NCBI RefSeq assembly: GCF_900114625.1
Contig: NZ_FOZL01000001.1
Span: 3,720,001-3,784,000 of the forward strand
Origin: Granulicella pectinivorans
Lineage (GTDB): Bacteria; Acidobacteriota; Terriglobia; Terriglobales; Acidobacteriaceae
Reading direction: 5' to 3'
Length of the DNA stretch: 64,000 nucleotides
In this document: piece after piece, positions 1 through 8,354 of the stretch
Layout: each line of letters opens with the position of its first letter
How positions within the stretch are numbered: position 1 is the first letter of the stretch
Made by a program: the position numbers and the translations under genes
The notes under the pieces: model-generated
Databases searched by the model: none
Seen by the model: the letters and a program-made list of their open reading frames with translations, nothing else
Told to the model about the DNA's origin: nothing

Positions 1-266
1 AGAAAGGTCTGCTCGTCGTACCAGCGAATCTTTCCATCGAGTCCGGCGTCATGACAGAAGTCGATCAGGTTGGTGCAGCAGCCAAGCAACACATGCTGCG
101 AGTCGACCGTCTCCTCGAGCGCCGGATGCTTGTACGAGTAAGCTCGCCCGCCCACGAACTCGCGGCGCTCCAGCAGCGTCACGCGCTCTCCCGCCTTCAC
201 CAGGGCGCTCGCGGCATTCAAACCGGACACACCCGCCCCAACGACAATGATCTCCCGCCCGCTCAA
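1..266 (-). CDS. hpnE: Squalene-producing FAD-dependent desaturase HpnE, 5' part (runs off the left edge)
   Basis: Only the first 88 or so codons are in the window. The N-terminus is a dinucleotide-binding fold of flavin amine oxidases (IIVVGAGVSGLNAA, then an ERR and GGRAYS segment), as in HpnE, which reduces hydroxysqualene to squalene. The most likely start is TTG at 264-266, which overlaps the TGA stop of hpnD, so translation is probably coupled. It is the last visible gene of the dehydrogenase-hpnC-hpnD-hpnE operon. The family call rests on the FAD motif plus position directly after hpnD. A phytoene-desaturase-like function is the alternative. Confidence 0.85.
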   Translation of the reverse strand, partial: MSGREIIVVGAGVSGLNAASALVKAGERVTLLERREFVGGRAYSYKHPALEETVDSQHVLLGCCTNLIDFCHDAGLDGKIRWYDEQTF

Positions 267-1201
267 CGAGCCCCCTTCAGCCGCCGCGCCATCCTCGCGC
301 CCTGCGCCAGGATCCACAGCTTCTGCACCGTAGGCAGACTCACCCGCTCGCTCACCGGATATCCCTTCGCAGCAATCTTCTCCAGCAACTTCCGGTAGAT
401 CGTCACCATCACCCAAAGCGCCGCGCGGCTGTCGGCATCGATCATCGGCAGCAGCGCCTCGGCGGACTTGTAGTACTCCTTCGCCCTCTCCCCCTCGCAC
501 CGCACCAGGAACTTCACCCCACGCCCCACAATGCCCTGCTCCGTCGCGATGACAATCTGCTCGACGTCTGCTCCAGCCTTCTTCATGTCGTCCAGCGGCA
601 GATACACCCTTCCCCGCTCGGCATCCTCCTTCACATCGCGCAGGATGTTCGTGAGTTGAAACGCAATCCCGGTCTCTTCGGCCAGCTTCTCCGCCGCTGG
701 ATCCGAATACCCAAATACTTTGATACAAACTAGCCCAACCACTGAAGCCACCAGGTAGCAGTAACGATAGAGCCCCTCGAAGGTCTCATATACCTGGTAC
801 GTCGTTACGCCCTCGTCCGCAGAAGTCACGCCGATTCCGGCGACGCCCTCCTGCTCTGCCTCGAGATCCAGCGTCGTTCCACGCACCAGATCCTCCAGCA
901 ACTCGTCCGAGATCGCGAACCGCGTCTGCGCATCGCTCAGCGCGATAAACACCGGATCGTCGGTCGCCCCACCCGAGCGAGCCGCACGCCACGCCCCCAG
1001 CCAAGCCGCCATCGCCACACGCCGGGCCTCCAGCGTGATCGCCTCATCATCGGCAAGATCATCCGCCTTGCGCATAAACGCATACACCGCGCACATCGCG
1101 TCGCTCTTGGCCTGCGGAAGCACCCGGAACGAGTAATAGAAGTTCTTCGCCTCACGTTTGGCGATCACCCTGCACGCTGCGTACGCTGCCTCTACGGTCA
1201 C
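263..1201 (-). CDS. hpnD: Presqualene diphosphate synthase HpnD
   Basis: This 312-residue protein belongs to the squalene/phytoene synthase family. Its aspartate-rich Mg-diphosphate motifs are visible: RKADDLADD near residues 44-52 and NILRDVKEDAERGRVYLP near 190-210. HpnD condenses two farnesyl diphosphates to presqualene diphosphate, which HpnC and HpnE turn into squalene, the precursor of hopanoids. The start taken is GTG at 1199-1201, overlapping the hpnC stop as GTGA. An in-frame ATG 30 bases upstream would lie inside hpnC and is less likely. HpnC and HpnD are paralogues; which is which was judged from gene order and the motif spacing. Confidence 0.9.
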   Translation of the reverse strand: MTVEAAYAACRVIAKREAKNFYYSFRVLPQAKSDAMCAVYAFMRKADDLADDEAITLEARRVAMAAWLGAWRAARSGGATDDPVFIALSDAQTRFAISDELLEDLVRGTTLDLEAEQEGVAGIGVTSADEGVTTYQVYETFEGLYRYCYLVASVVGLVCIKVFGYSDPAAEKLAEETGIAFQLTNILRDVKEDAERGRVYLPLDDMKKAGADVEQIVIATEQGIVGRGVKFLVRCEGERAKEYYKSAEALLPMIDADSRAALWVMVTIYRKLLEKIAAKGYPVSERVSLPTVQKLWILAQGARMARRLKGAR

Positions 1202-2136
1202 CGCTTGCCTCCAGCCCAGAACTTGGCCCACAGAGCCCCAGCCAGCAGCATCGCCTTCTTCGCCTTCGTCACCACAGGGCGCCCGCGCAGCACATCGTAC
1301 CCCTGCGCTTCGATCCCATCGAGGATCGCCTCGCCGCCCTTGCGGAACAGGTCCAGCGTCACGCGCAGCTCACCATCCACATGCTGCGAGATGACCCCAC
1401 CCTCGGCCAACATGGCCCGCGTCTCCGCCACCAGGCTCTGCATCATCAGCGCAAACTCCCCGGTAAACACGCGCCCCAGGATCTGCCCCTCGTCCACGCC
1501 GCACCGCTCCATCACTTCGCCGGGTAGATACCGCCGTCCGCGCTCCGCATCCTCGACCACGTCCTGCCAGAAGTTCGCCAACTGCAACGCCGTGCACACC
1601 TTGTCCGACAGCAGTGCAAGCGTCTCCTCGCGATACCCGCACACCATGAGCACCAGCCGCCCCACCGGGTTGGCCGAGTAGCGCGAGTACTCCATCAGCT
1701 CGCCCATATTGTGATAGGTGGTCTTCACCTGGTCCATCTGGAAAGCCACCAGCAGGTCGAGAAACGGCTCCCGAGGCAAATCGCACGCGACCACCGTCTC
1801 CCGCAGCGCCACGAAGATCGGATGCATCGACCGCTCCGGCGCGTCGTAGCACTCGTTCAGCATCTCGCCGAAGGCCGTCAGCAGCCCCTTGGCCGTCTCC
1901 GTATCGGCAACCTCGTCACCAAGGTCGTCCGCAACCCGGCAATACGCGTAGATGCTCTCAAAGTGCGGCCTCACCTCTTTCGGGAGAAAAAACGTCGCCA
2001 CATGAAAGTTCTCGTAGTGCGAGCCCGTCAGCGCCTTGCACCACGCGTTCGCCTCATCGAGCGTTGGCCTCTCGTCGGGCGTCCAATAGGCCTTGGGCCC
2101 CTGCTTCAAACTATGGTCCACAGCCGCCTCGATCAT
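1198..2136 (-). CDS. hpnC: Hydroxysqualene synthase HpnC
   Basis: This is a 312-residue squalene/phytoene synthase paralogue. It carries YCRVADDLGDE near residues 65-75 and ANFWQDVVEDAERGRRYLP near 197-215, the two aspartate-rich substrate-binding motifs. HpnC converts presqualene diphosphate to hydroxysqualene in the bacterial three-enzyme route. The start is ATG at 2134-2136, which overlaps the TGA of the upstream dehydrogenase (ATGA). The open frame continues upstream but only antiparallel to dehydrogenase codons. The enzyme is soluble or peripheral to the inner membrane. Confidence 0.9.
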   Translation of the reverse strand: MIEAAVDHSLKQGPKAYWTPDERPTLDEANAWCKALTGSHYENFHVATFFLPKEVRPHFESIYAYCRVADDLGDEVADTETAKGLLTAFGEMLNECYDAPERSMHPIFVALRETVVACDLPREPFLDLLVAFQMDQVKTTYHNMGELMEYSRYSANPVGRLVLMVCGYREETLALLSDKVCTALQLANFWQDVVEDAERGRRYLPGEVMERCGVDEGQILGRVFTGEFALMMQSLVAETRAMLAEGGVISQHVDGELRVTLDLFRKGGEAILDGIEAQGYDVLRGRPVVTKAKKAMLLAGALWAKFWAGGKR

Positions 2137-3197
2137 CGCACCCCACCCGGAAATACCGCCGTCTTGATATCCCGCACGCCGCTCACACGCGCCATCATCC
2201 GCGGAAACTCCGCCGGCACGCCATCCAGCCCGATCCGTCCCGTAATGTACTCCGCGCACTTGAACCTGCCGCTCGTCACCAGCCCGAATGCCCTCCGGCA
2301 CGTCGCCGGCGTGTGATGGAAACTGGCCTTCAGCGTAATGTCCCCATAATGCAGCCGATTCGTATCGAGTTGCACCTTCGTCCCCGACGGCGGCCCTCCG
2401 AAGAAGTTCACCACGCCACCCTTCCGCACCATATCGACCGCCCACTCCCACGTCTGCGGCACCGCCACGGCCTCGATCACGACATCTGCGCCACGCCCAC
2501 CTGGAGTCAGCGCGCGAGCCGCCGCGACGACGTCGTCATGCTCGTCCACCCTCACCACCTGGCGTGCGCCAAAAACCTTCGCCACCTCCACCTGGTCCGC
2601 CCGCTTCACGACCGCGATCACATCGACGCCCGCGATCTCCGCGACATGCATCAGCATCAACCCAAGCGGTCCAGCGCCGATCACAATCATCGAATCCCCG
2701 GACTTCGCCCCTGTTTCTTCAAATCCACGCACCGCACAGGCCAGTGGCTCCGTCAAAGCAGCATGTTCAAACGGAACGTCGTCCGGCACACGCAGCATAT
2801 TCTTGTCCACAATCCGGGCTGGAATCCGCGCATACTCCGCATAGGCCCCGTTGTTGAACAGAAGGTCCTCGCAGAGATTCTCCTGCCCGTGCAGACAGAA
2901 GTAGCACGCGTCGCACGGAGCCGAGTTCAGCGGATTCACCCTGTCTCCCAACGAAAAAGCTGTCACCCCCGAACCCAACTCGACAATCGTCCCTGCGAGT
3001 TCATGCCCAAACAGCATCGGGGGCTTCCCCATCGCCGCGTGGTAGCCTCGGCGGTAGACCTTCAGGTCCGTTCCGCATGTCAAAGCCGCGCCAACACGCA
3101 CGATGACCTCGCCCGGACCGGCTACCGGCATCGCCACCTGCTCCAGGCGCAGGTCTTCCTTCCCATGCAGTACCGCCGCTGTCATCTCCGTTATCAC
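2133..3197 (-). CDS. Zinc-dependent medium-chain alcohol dehydrogenase in the squalene operon
   Basis: This 354-residue protein is a medium-chain dehydrogenase/reductase of the sorbitol/threonine dehydrogenase type. Catalytic zinc ligands sit in TCGTD (about residue 41) and FGHE (about 64). The structural zinc site is the four-cysteine run PCDACYFCLHGQENLC near 93-108. A GAGPLGLM nucleotide-binding loop lies near 174-181. The first possible start is GTG at 3195-3197 and an ATG follows 12 bases later; ribosome-site spacing does not decide between them. It is the first gene of the hpn operon, so a polyol or prenyl-alcohol substrate linked to hopanoid synthesis is possible, but the substrate cannot be read from sequence. 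Confidence 0.85.
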   Translation of the reverse strand: MITEMTAAVLHGKEDLRLEQVAMPVAGPGEVIVRVGAALTCGTDLKVYRRGYHAAMGKPPMLFGHELAGTIVELGSGVTAFSLGDRVNPLNSAPCDACYFCLHGQENLCEDLLFNNGAYAEYARIPARIVDKNMLRVPDDVPFEHAALTEPLACAVRGFEETGAKSGDSMIVIGAGPLGLMLMHVAEIAGVDVIAVVKRADQVEVAKVFGARQVVRVDEHDDVVAAARALTPGGRGADVVIEAVAVPQTWEWAVDMVRKGGVVNFFGGPPSGTKVQLDTNRLHYGDITLKASFHHTPATCRRAFGLVTSGRFKCAEYITGRIGLDGVPAEFPRMMARVSGVRDIKTAVFPGGVR

Positions 3198-3286
3198 CCT
3201 GTTATCTTCTCACTTCCCAACAATCCTCATCCATTCGAGGAACGATTTCGCTCCATCTGCATCTGATACAGTGAGCCATAAACCTG

Positions 3287-4066
3287 ATGCCATTTGTTAG
3301 CCCAGAGGCCTTTGCCAAAGACAAGATCGGTGCCATCCAGGATTACTCCATCCTGTCCGGCCGCGCAGTCGCGAACCTATTCTCGAAACCCCGTTACTGG
3401 GCCGACATCTTCACCCAGATGGACTCGATTGGATTCGGATCGCTGCCCATCGTAGTGCTCACGGGATTCTTCACCGGATGCGTGCTCGCGCTCCAGTCCG
3501 CCACCTCTCTGCAGGCCTTCGGCGCCGTCTCGATGACCGGCTCCCTCGTCGCACTCTCCATGGTCAAGGAGCTCGGCCCCGTTCTCACCGGCCTCATGGT
3601 CTCCGGCCGCAACGCCTCCGGCATGGCCTCCGAGATTGGCTCCATGAAGGTGACTGAGCAGATCGACGCCATGCGTGCCCTGGGCACCGACCCCATCCGC
3701 AAGCTGGTCACGCCGCGCATCTCCGCGACCGTCTTCATGCTCTTCTTCCTTACCATCCTGTCGGACGCAGTCGGCATCGCCGGCGGAGCGCTCGTCTCGG
3801 TCACTCTCCTCGGCCTGAACGCCAGCTCTTACTTCCACAACTCCTACCGATCGCTCGAATACGCCGACGTCGTCCAGGGACTCACCAAGCCGCTCTTCTC
3901 CGGATTCATCATCTCCACCGTAGGCTGCTACTTCGGCATGAACACCAAGGGAGGCACGCAGGGCGTAGGCCGAGCCACCACCCAGGCCGTAGTCGTCTCC
4001 TCCGTCTTCATCATCGTGGTCGACTTCCTCGTTAGCCGCGCCATGATCGGCATCTTCGGTCGTTAG
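3287..4066 (+). CDS. mlaE: MlaE-type lipid ABC transporter permease
   Basis: This 259-residue protein has five or six hydrophobic segments and the MlaE/YrbE family core, including ELGPVLTGLMVSGRNAS near residues 104-120 and the E-x-G-S-M-K-V-T-EQIDAM coupling helix that contacts the ATPase near 125-136. The family moves phospholipids between inner and outer membranes in Gram-negative cells with an MCE-domain partner. The ATPase gene follows after 84 bases. No MCE (MlaD) gene is adjacent, so the substrate-binding subunit must be elsewhere. It is divergent from the hpn operon and both promoters must lie in 3198-3286. Confidence 0.9.
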   Translation: MPFVSPEAFAKDKIGAIQDYSILSGRAVANLFSKPRYWADIFTQMDSIGFGSLPIVVLTGFFTGCVLALQSATSLQAFGAVSMTGSLVALSMVKELGPVLTGLMVSGRNASGMASEIGSMKVTEQIDAMRALGTDPIRKLVTPRISATVFMLFFLTILSDAVGIAGGALVSVTLLGLNASSYFHNSYRSLEYADVVQGLTKPLFSGFIISTVGCYFGMNTKGGTQGVGRATTQAVVVSSVFIIVVDFLVSRAMIGIFGR

Positions 4067-4102
4067 TTTTCTGCTCTTCGCTTGTCGCTTTGCTTGGTTG
4101 TC

Positions 4103-4117
4103 ATCCCCGAAGGGGAT
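4103..4117. repeat. Short perfect hairpin, family 1 copy a
   Basis: ATCCCCGAAGGGGAT forms a 6-bp perfect stem on a GAA loop. It sits between the lipid-transport permease and ATPase genes, inside a longer conserved context (GTTGTCAT before, CTGCTTC after, about 4095-4125). A second copy at 24685-24699 changes one base pair on both arms, and a diverged relative is at 18151-18170. Confidence 0.7.
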
Positions 4118-4150
4118 CTGCTTCTTCCTTTGCTTGTTCTTTACCCCGAT

Positions 4151-4990
4151 ATGGCCACCACAACCGTCCCCCAACCCGAGCCCACCACCGACGAGCGCCG
4201 TGGACCCGTCGTCGCCTTCAAGAACGTCTCCATCACGTTCGATTCTGGCAAGCCCGTCCTCGATGATCTCTCCTTCAGCGTCGAGCGCGGCCAGCAGCTC
4301 ATCATCCTCGGCCCCGCCGGCACCGGCAAGTCTGTACTCCTCAAGCTCGTCGACGGCCTCCTCCAGCCCGACAGTGGCTCCATCCACGTCTTCGGCGAAG
4401 ACATCGTCGCCATGCGCGAGCGCGACCGGTTCAAGCTCCGCGCCCGCATCGGCATGGTCTTCCAGGAGTCCGCGCTCTTCGACTCGCTGAATGTGGAGGA
4501 CAACGTGGCCTACCGGCTCAACGAAGGACGCGTCCCCCTTGAGGAATCCCACAAGCGCGTCGAAGAGGTCCTGAACTTCGTTGCCCTGCCCGGTGCCATC
4601 GCGAAGTTTCCCTCCGAGCTCTCCGGCGGTATGCGTCGCCGCGTCTCCATCGCCCGCGCCATCATCACCAAACCCGACCTCATCCTCTACGACTCGCCCA
4701 CCGGCGGCCTCGACCCCATCACCTCGACCACCATCGTCGAGCTGGTCGTCAAGCAGCGCGACGTCTCCCACACCACCGCCCTGCTCATCACGCACCGCCT
4801 CCAGGACGCCTTCACGCTCGCCACCCACCAGTGGAACTTCGAAGAGAACAAGATGGAGCCGATCCCCAACGGAGGCATCGACCCCAGCACCCGCTTTCTC
4901 GTCCTAAACGAGGGAAAAATCGTCTTCGAAGGCAGCACCCAGGAGCTCGTCCACTCCCCCGACCCCTGGCTCAAGCAATACCTCTCCTGA
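4151..4990 (+). CDS. mlaF: MlaF-type ABC transporter ATPase with Ser at the catalytic Glu position
   Basis: This 279-residue ATPase has Walker A GPAGTGKS (about residue 54), signature LSGGMRRRVSIARA and Walker B LILYD. The residue after the Walker B aspartate (D181) is Ser182 (codon TCG at 4694-4696), in YDSPTGGLDP, where most ABC ATPases have the catalytic Glu. A D-loop and an H-loop (ITHRL) are intact. The C-terminal part carries an extra segment of about 20 residues before the last strand. ATG at 4151 was chosen over an upstream in-frame ATG at 4082 because homology to ABC folds begins after it. It pairs with the MlaE-like permease. Confidence 0.88.
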   Translation: MATTTVPQPEPTTDERRGPVVAFKNVSITFDSGKPVLDDLSFSVERGQQLIILGPAGTGKSVLLKLVDGLLQPDSGSIHVFGEDIVAMRERDRFKLRARIGMVFQESALFDSLNVEDNVAYRLNEGRVPLEESHKRVEEVLNFVALPGAIAKFPSELSGGMRRRVSIARAIITKPDLILYDSPTGGLDPITSTTIVELVVKQRDVSHTTALLITHRLQDAFTLATHQWNFEENKMEPIPNGGIDPSTRFLVLNEGKIVFEGSTQELVHSPDPWLKQYLS

Positions 4991-5010
4991 TCCGTCCCGA
5001 TGAACCAGGA

Positions 5011-6015
5011 TTACGTGCGCGCATCCAGATCGTCGACCCCGGCACGCCGCTCCAGCCTGAACGCCATGCGCTTCCCCATGTTGATGAACGGTTCTTCGAT
5101 GAGATGGTAACCGGCGAAGGACATGATCGCAACACTCGCGAGAAGGACCGGAATCTGAAGCCAGGCCGAATAGCCTTTCAGCAGATGAATCCCAAAGAAA
5201 ATTCCGAATGGGTGCGTAAGGTAGACACCGTAAGAGTACTTCGCAACGATCTTGCTTATCTTTTGGACAGCCCCATATCGTATCTGATGAAAGAACGGAA
5301 GGCTAAGACCCAGGGCTAAAGAAGTCCACCAATCGACACGATGTTTGGGAAACAGCACGAAAACGCAGCACAGCACGGCAACCAGCAAAGGAAGCAATGC
5401 AGCAGGGAGAATCGGCCTGCGAAGGCGGAAGCCAACGTACGCGATCACGCCGGGAAGAAAGTCCGGGATCAGCACGGCAAAAAAATTCCCCTGCTGCCCG
5501 GGATACATCCCGTTGAGTAGAGAAACTGACAACACCCACATGATGAGGAGGGGCCAAATCGCGAGTTCGCGCGCCGTAAACGCGAAGAGCATGGGCAGGA
5601 AGACATACATGTCAAGCTCCATGGGCAGGCTCCAGGTCACACCGGCAATCGAACGGCCACCACGGAGGTTCTGTATCAGAGCGAGGTTTTCAAAAAGCCC
5701 CTTCAGGCTCCCACGGACCAGGGGAATATAATTCACTTCGTCGCCACGGTCAGGCGGGAAACCAAGAAGAAAAGTCGCCAAAATGATCAGCATCGCAAAG
5801 GGGTAAATGCGGAAGATCCGACGGATGTAGAAGTTCAAAGTATGGGGATTGCGCTCCAAAGACCACATCAACACCAAACAGGTATGGACAAAAAAGATGT
5901 ACACCCCAAAAAGACCGATGTTGTAACCTTTCAACCCCTTGTAGACCAGCACGTGATCGGCCACAACCAGCGTCACAGCGATGGTGCGCAGGAGGTCAAG
6001 ATTCGGTTTCTCCAT
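5011..6015 (-). CDS. Acyltransferase family 3 membrane protein
   Basis: This 334-residue protein has about ten hydrophobic segments. It begins with the family-3 signature NLDLLRTIAVTLVVADHVL, with the membrane-embedded His in DH, and has the R-RIFRIYP motif near residue 68. Members transfer acyl groups (often O-acetyl) from the cytoplasm to sugars or lipids outside the inner membrane. ATG at 6013-6015 was chosen because it directly precedes the conserved helix. An upstream ATG would add 22 non-hydrophobic residues. Base composition is visibly lower in GC than the neighbouring decarboxylase gene, which may mean recent transfer. The acceptor is unknown. Confidence 0.85.
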   Translation of the reverse strand: MEKPNLDLLRTIAVTLVVADHVLVYKGLKGYNIGLFGVYIFFVHTCLVLMWSLERNPHTLNFYIRRIFRIYPFAMLIILATFLLGFPPDRGDEVNYIPLVRGSLKGLFENLALIQNLRGGRSIAGVTWSLPMELDMYVFLPMLFAFTARELAIWPLLIMWVLSVSLLNGMYPGQQGNFFAVLIPDFLPGVIAYVGFRLRRPILPAALLPLLVAVLCCVFVLFPKHRVDWWTSLALGLSLPFFHQIRYGAVQKISKIVAKYSYGVYLTHPFGIFFGIHLLKGYSAWLQIPVLLASVAIMSFAGYHLIEEPFINMGKRMAFRLERRAGVDDLDART

Positions 6016-6116
6016 ACAGTGTCCAAATATAGCAGGCACCCAGTCCAGCCTCTGGAAGTACCTCCAACCACCTTTCTTCAATTGCCCTCCATATCTCCAT
6101 CCACTAGCATCACCCC

Positions 6117-7532
6117 ATGACCCCCGAAGAGTTCCGCATCCACGGCCACCAACTCATCGACTGGATCGCCGACTACCGCGCCACCCTCGCCGGCCGCCCC
6201 GTCATGGCCGCGACGAAACCCAAAGAAATCACCAACCAACTCCCCACATCCCCCCCACAAGACCCGGAGCCCTTCGAGCAAATCCTAGCCGACCTCGACA
6301 CCGTAGTCCTCCCCGGCCTCAGTCACTGGCAGCACCCCCGCTTCTTCGGCTACTTCCCCTCGAACGGCCTCCTCGCGGGCGTCCTCGGCGACCTCGCCTC
6401 CACCGGCCTCGGCGTCCTCGGCCTCGCCTGGCAGTCCTCTCCAGCCATCACAGAGATCGAAGACGTGACCTTAGACTGGGTCCGCCAGATGGTCGGCCTC
6501 TCCATCAACTGGCACGGCGTCATCCAGGACACCGCTTCAACAAGCACCCTCGTTGCCCTCATCACCGCCCGCGAGCGCATCACGAACTACGCCCTCGCCC
6601 GTGGTGGCCTGCAAGCCGAGCCCAAGCCCCTCATCATCTACGTCTCCGCCCAGAGCCACTCCTCCGTCGACAAAGCTGCCCTCCTCGCCGGCTTCGGCCG
6701 CGACAACATCCGCCTCGTTCCGACCGACGCCGACCTCGCCATGCGCCCCGCAGCCCTGGCCTCCATGATCGAAGCCGACCTGGCCGCCAATCTCCTCCCC
6801 TGCGCCATCGTAGCCACCACCGGGACCACCGCCACCACCGCCATCGATCCCGTCCAGGCCATCGCCGACCTCGCCAGCCAACACAACCTCTGGCTCCACG
6901 TCGACGCCGCCATGGCCGGCTCCGCCATGATCCTCCCCGAGTGCCGCTGGATGTGGTCCGGCATCGAGCAAGCCGACTCCCTCGTCCTCAACGCCCACAA
7001 GTGGCTCGGCGTCCCCTTCGACTGCTCCCTCTACTTCGTCCGCGACCCCGAGCACCTCGTCCGCGTCATGAGCACTAACCCCAGCTTCCTCCAATCCTCG
7101 GTCGACGGCCAGGTCCGCAACCTCCGCGACTGGGGCATCCCGCTTGGCCGCCGCTTCCGTGCCCTCAAGCTCTGGTTCATCCTCCGCGAACAAGGAGTAT
7201 CAGGCCTGCAGTCCCGTCTCCGCCGCGACCTCGCCAACGCCCAGACCCTGGCCGCCGTGGTCGCCGCCACCCCCAACTGGCGCGTCGTCGCCCCCGTCCC
7301 TCTCCAGACCGTCTGCATCCGCCACGAACCCGATGGCCTCACCGGCGAAGCGCTCGATACCCATACCAAAGCATGGGCGCAAGCCGTCAACGAGTCCGGC
7401 GAGGCTTACCTCACCCCGGCCACTCTTGACGGACGATGGATGGTCCGCATCTCCATTGGGGCCCTCCCCACCGAAGCCGGCGACATCGCTCAAACCTGGG
7501 CCACCATCCGCCGCATAGCCGAAAGCTCGTAG
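6117..7532 (+). CDS. Group II PLP-dependent decarboxylase with Phe at the catalytic-loop Tyr
   Basis: This 471-residue protein is related to aromatic-L-amino-acid decarboxylases. The Schiff-base lysine is K295 in NAHKWLGVPFDCS. The PLP-stacking His is in QSHSSVDKAAL (about residue 181) and the pyridine-binding Asp in HVDAAMAG (about 263). Aligning on FDCS and IPLGRRFR without gaps places F324 (codon 7086-7088) at the position of Tyr332 in human DOPA decarboxylase, in NPSF versus DPTY. Tyr there protonates the quinonoid for decarboxylation. Phe at the same place is found in plant aromatic aldehyde synthases. The substrate is unknown. The gene is divergent from the acyltransferase. Confidence 0.88.
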   Translation: MTPEEFRIHGHQLIDWIADYRATLAGRPVMAATKPKEITNQLPTSPPQDPEPFEQILADLDTVVLPGLSHWQHPRFFGYFPSNGLLAGVLGDLASTGLGVLGLAWQSSPAITEIEDVTLDWVRQMVGLSINWHGVIQDTASTSTLVALITARERITNYALARGGLQAEPKPLIIYVSAQSHSSVDKAALLAGFGRDNIRLVPTDADLAMRPAALASMIEADLAANLLPCAIVATTGTTATTAIDPVQAIADLASQHNLWLHVDAAMAGSAMILPECRWMWSGIEQADSLVLNAHKWLGVPFDCSLYFVRDPEHLVRVMSTNPSFLQSSVDGQVRNLRDWGIPLGRRFRALKLWFILREQGVSGLQSRLRRDLANAQTLAAVVAATPNWRVVAPVPLQTVCIRHEPDGLTGEALDTHTKAWAQAVNESGEAYLTPATLDGRWMVRISIGALPTEAGDIAQTWATIRRIAESS

Positions 7533-7700
7533 CTCAAAGCTGATAAGAGAACACATCTTCCCCCACGCGTGAGTGCAATAACTCCTGCGCAATCAATACT
7601 TTACAAACGGAAATCCTTTCTTTTCAATACCTTGCAGGAAAGTCCAGCGCTAACTTCAACCGTTTGAAGACTTTACGCCAAAACCCAGGGGGGGGAGGTA

Positions 7701-8333
7701 CTACCGCTTCCCCTTCTCCCACTCCGAGTAAGGAATCCGCGGCACCTCGACAAACGCATCCCGCGTCTTCACATAGGCACCCAGCCCATTCATCCTCCCA
7801 ACGGCATGCAGATCCTTCGCCAGCACATGCCCGTGCCCATCCATGAACCGGTCCTCGATGTACATCCCTACGACCCGCCCCATCACAATCCGGCTCTTTC
7901 CAATCTCGATCGTCTGAAACTCAACGCACTCCAGCGCCGCATGCGCCTCCGCGATCCGCGGAACCTTCACCAGGCTCGACGGCGTCGTCGTCAGCCCAGC
8001 CATCTCCACTTCGTTCACGCCCTGCGGGAAGTCCGTCGCACACACATTCATCGCGTCCAGCAGGTCTTCCGTGACGACATTCACCACAAACTCGCCCGTC
8101 CGCCGGATATTCTGCGCCGTATCCTTCCCCGACCAAGTCCCCGGCCGGTTCATCACACCCATCCCGATGATCGGCGGGTCCGTGCAAAGGTAGTTGTAGG
8201 AGCTGTATGGGGCGGCATTCAGCCGGCCCTCCTCATCCATGCTCGTCACCAGCGCAATCGGCCGCGGAGCGACGAGCCCGATCAGCAGGTTATACGTCTC
8301 ACGGGCTGTAGCCTTCTCCATCTCAATATGCAC
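7701..8333 (-). CDS. Flavin reductase-like FMN-binding split-barrel protein
   Basis: This 210-residue protein has the flavin reductase-like fold. The opening VAPRPIALVTSMDEEGRLNA is the phosphate-binding part of FMN-binding split barrels, and APYSSYNYLCTDPP and KDTAQNIRRTGEFVVN are typical of the group that includes DIM6/NTAB-like proteins. Members reduce FMN with NAD(P)H or use bound flavin themselves. The partner oxygenase is not in the window. Start taken at the ATG 8331-8333, with an ATG four codons later as alternative. It is followed by a 170-base gap and then the convergent decarboxylase. Confidence 0.82.
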   Translation of the reverse strand: MHIEMEKATARETYNLLIGLVAPRPIALVTSMDEEGRLNAAPYSSYNYLCTDPPIIGMGVMNRPGTWSGKDTAQNIRRTGEFVVNVVTEDLLDAMNVCATDFPQGVNEVEMAGLTTTPSSLVKVPRIAEAHAALECVEFQTIEIGKSRIVMGRVVGMYIEDRFMDGHGHVLAKDLHAVGRMNGLGAYVKTRDAFVEVPRIPYSEWEKGKR

Positions 8334-8354
8334 GCAGACACCTCAACATCGAGG

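Noticed and set aside
3377..4828. A 483-codon open frame antisense to the lipid ABC genes
   Set aside because: Gly/Asp/Glu-rich low-complexity translation, and both plus-strand genes have strong motifs.
7687..7697. G-run (AGGGGGGGGAGG-like) downstream of the decarboxylase as a regulatory G-quadruplex
   Set aside because: It is a single run, not four spaced G-tracts.
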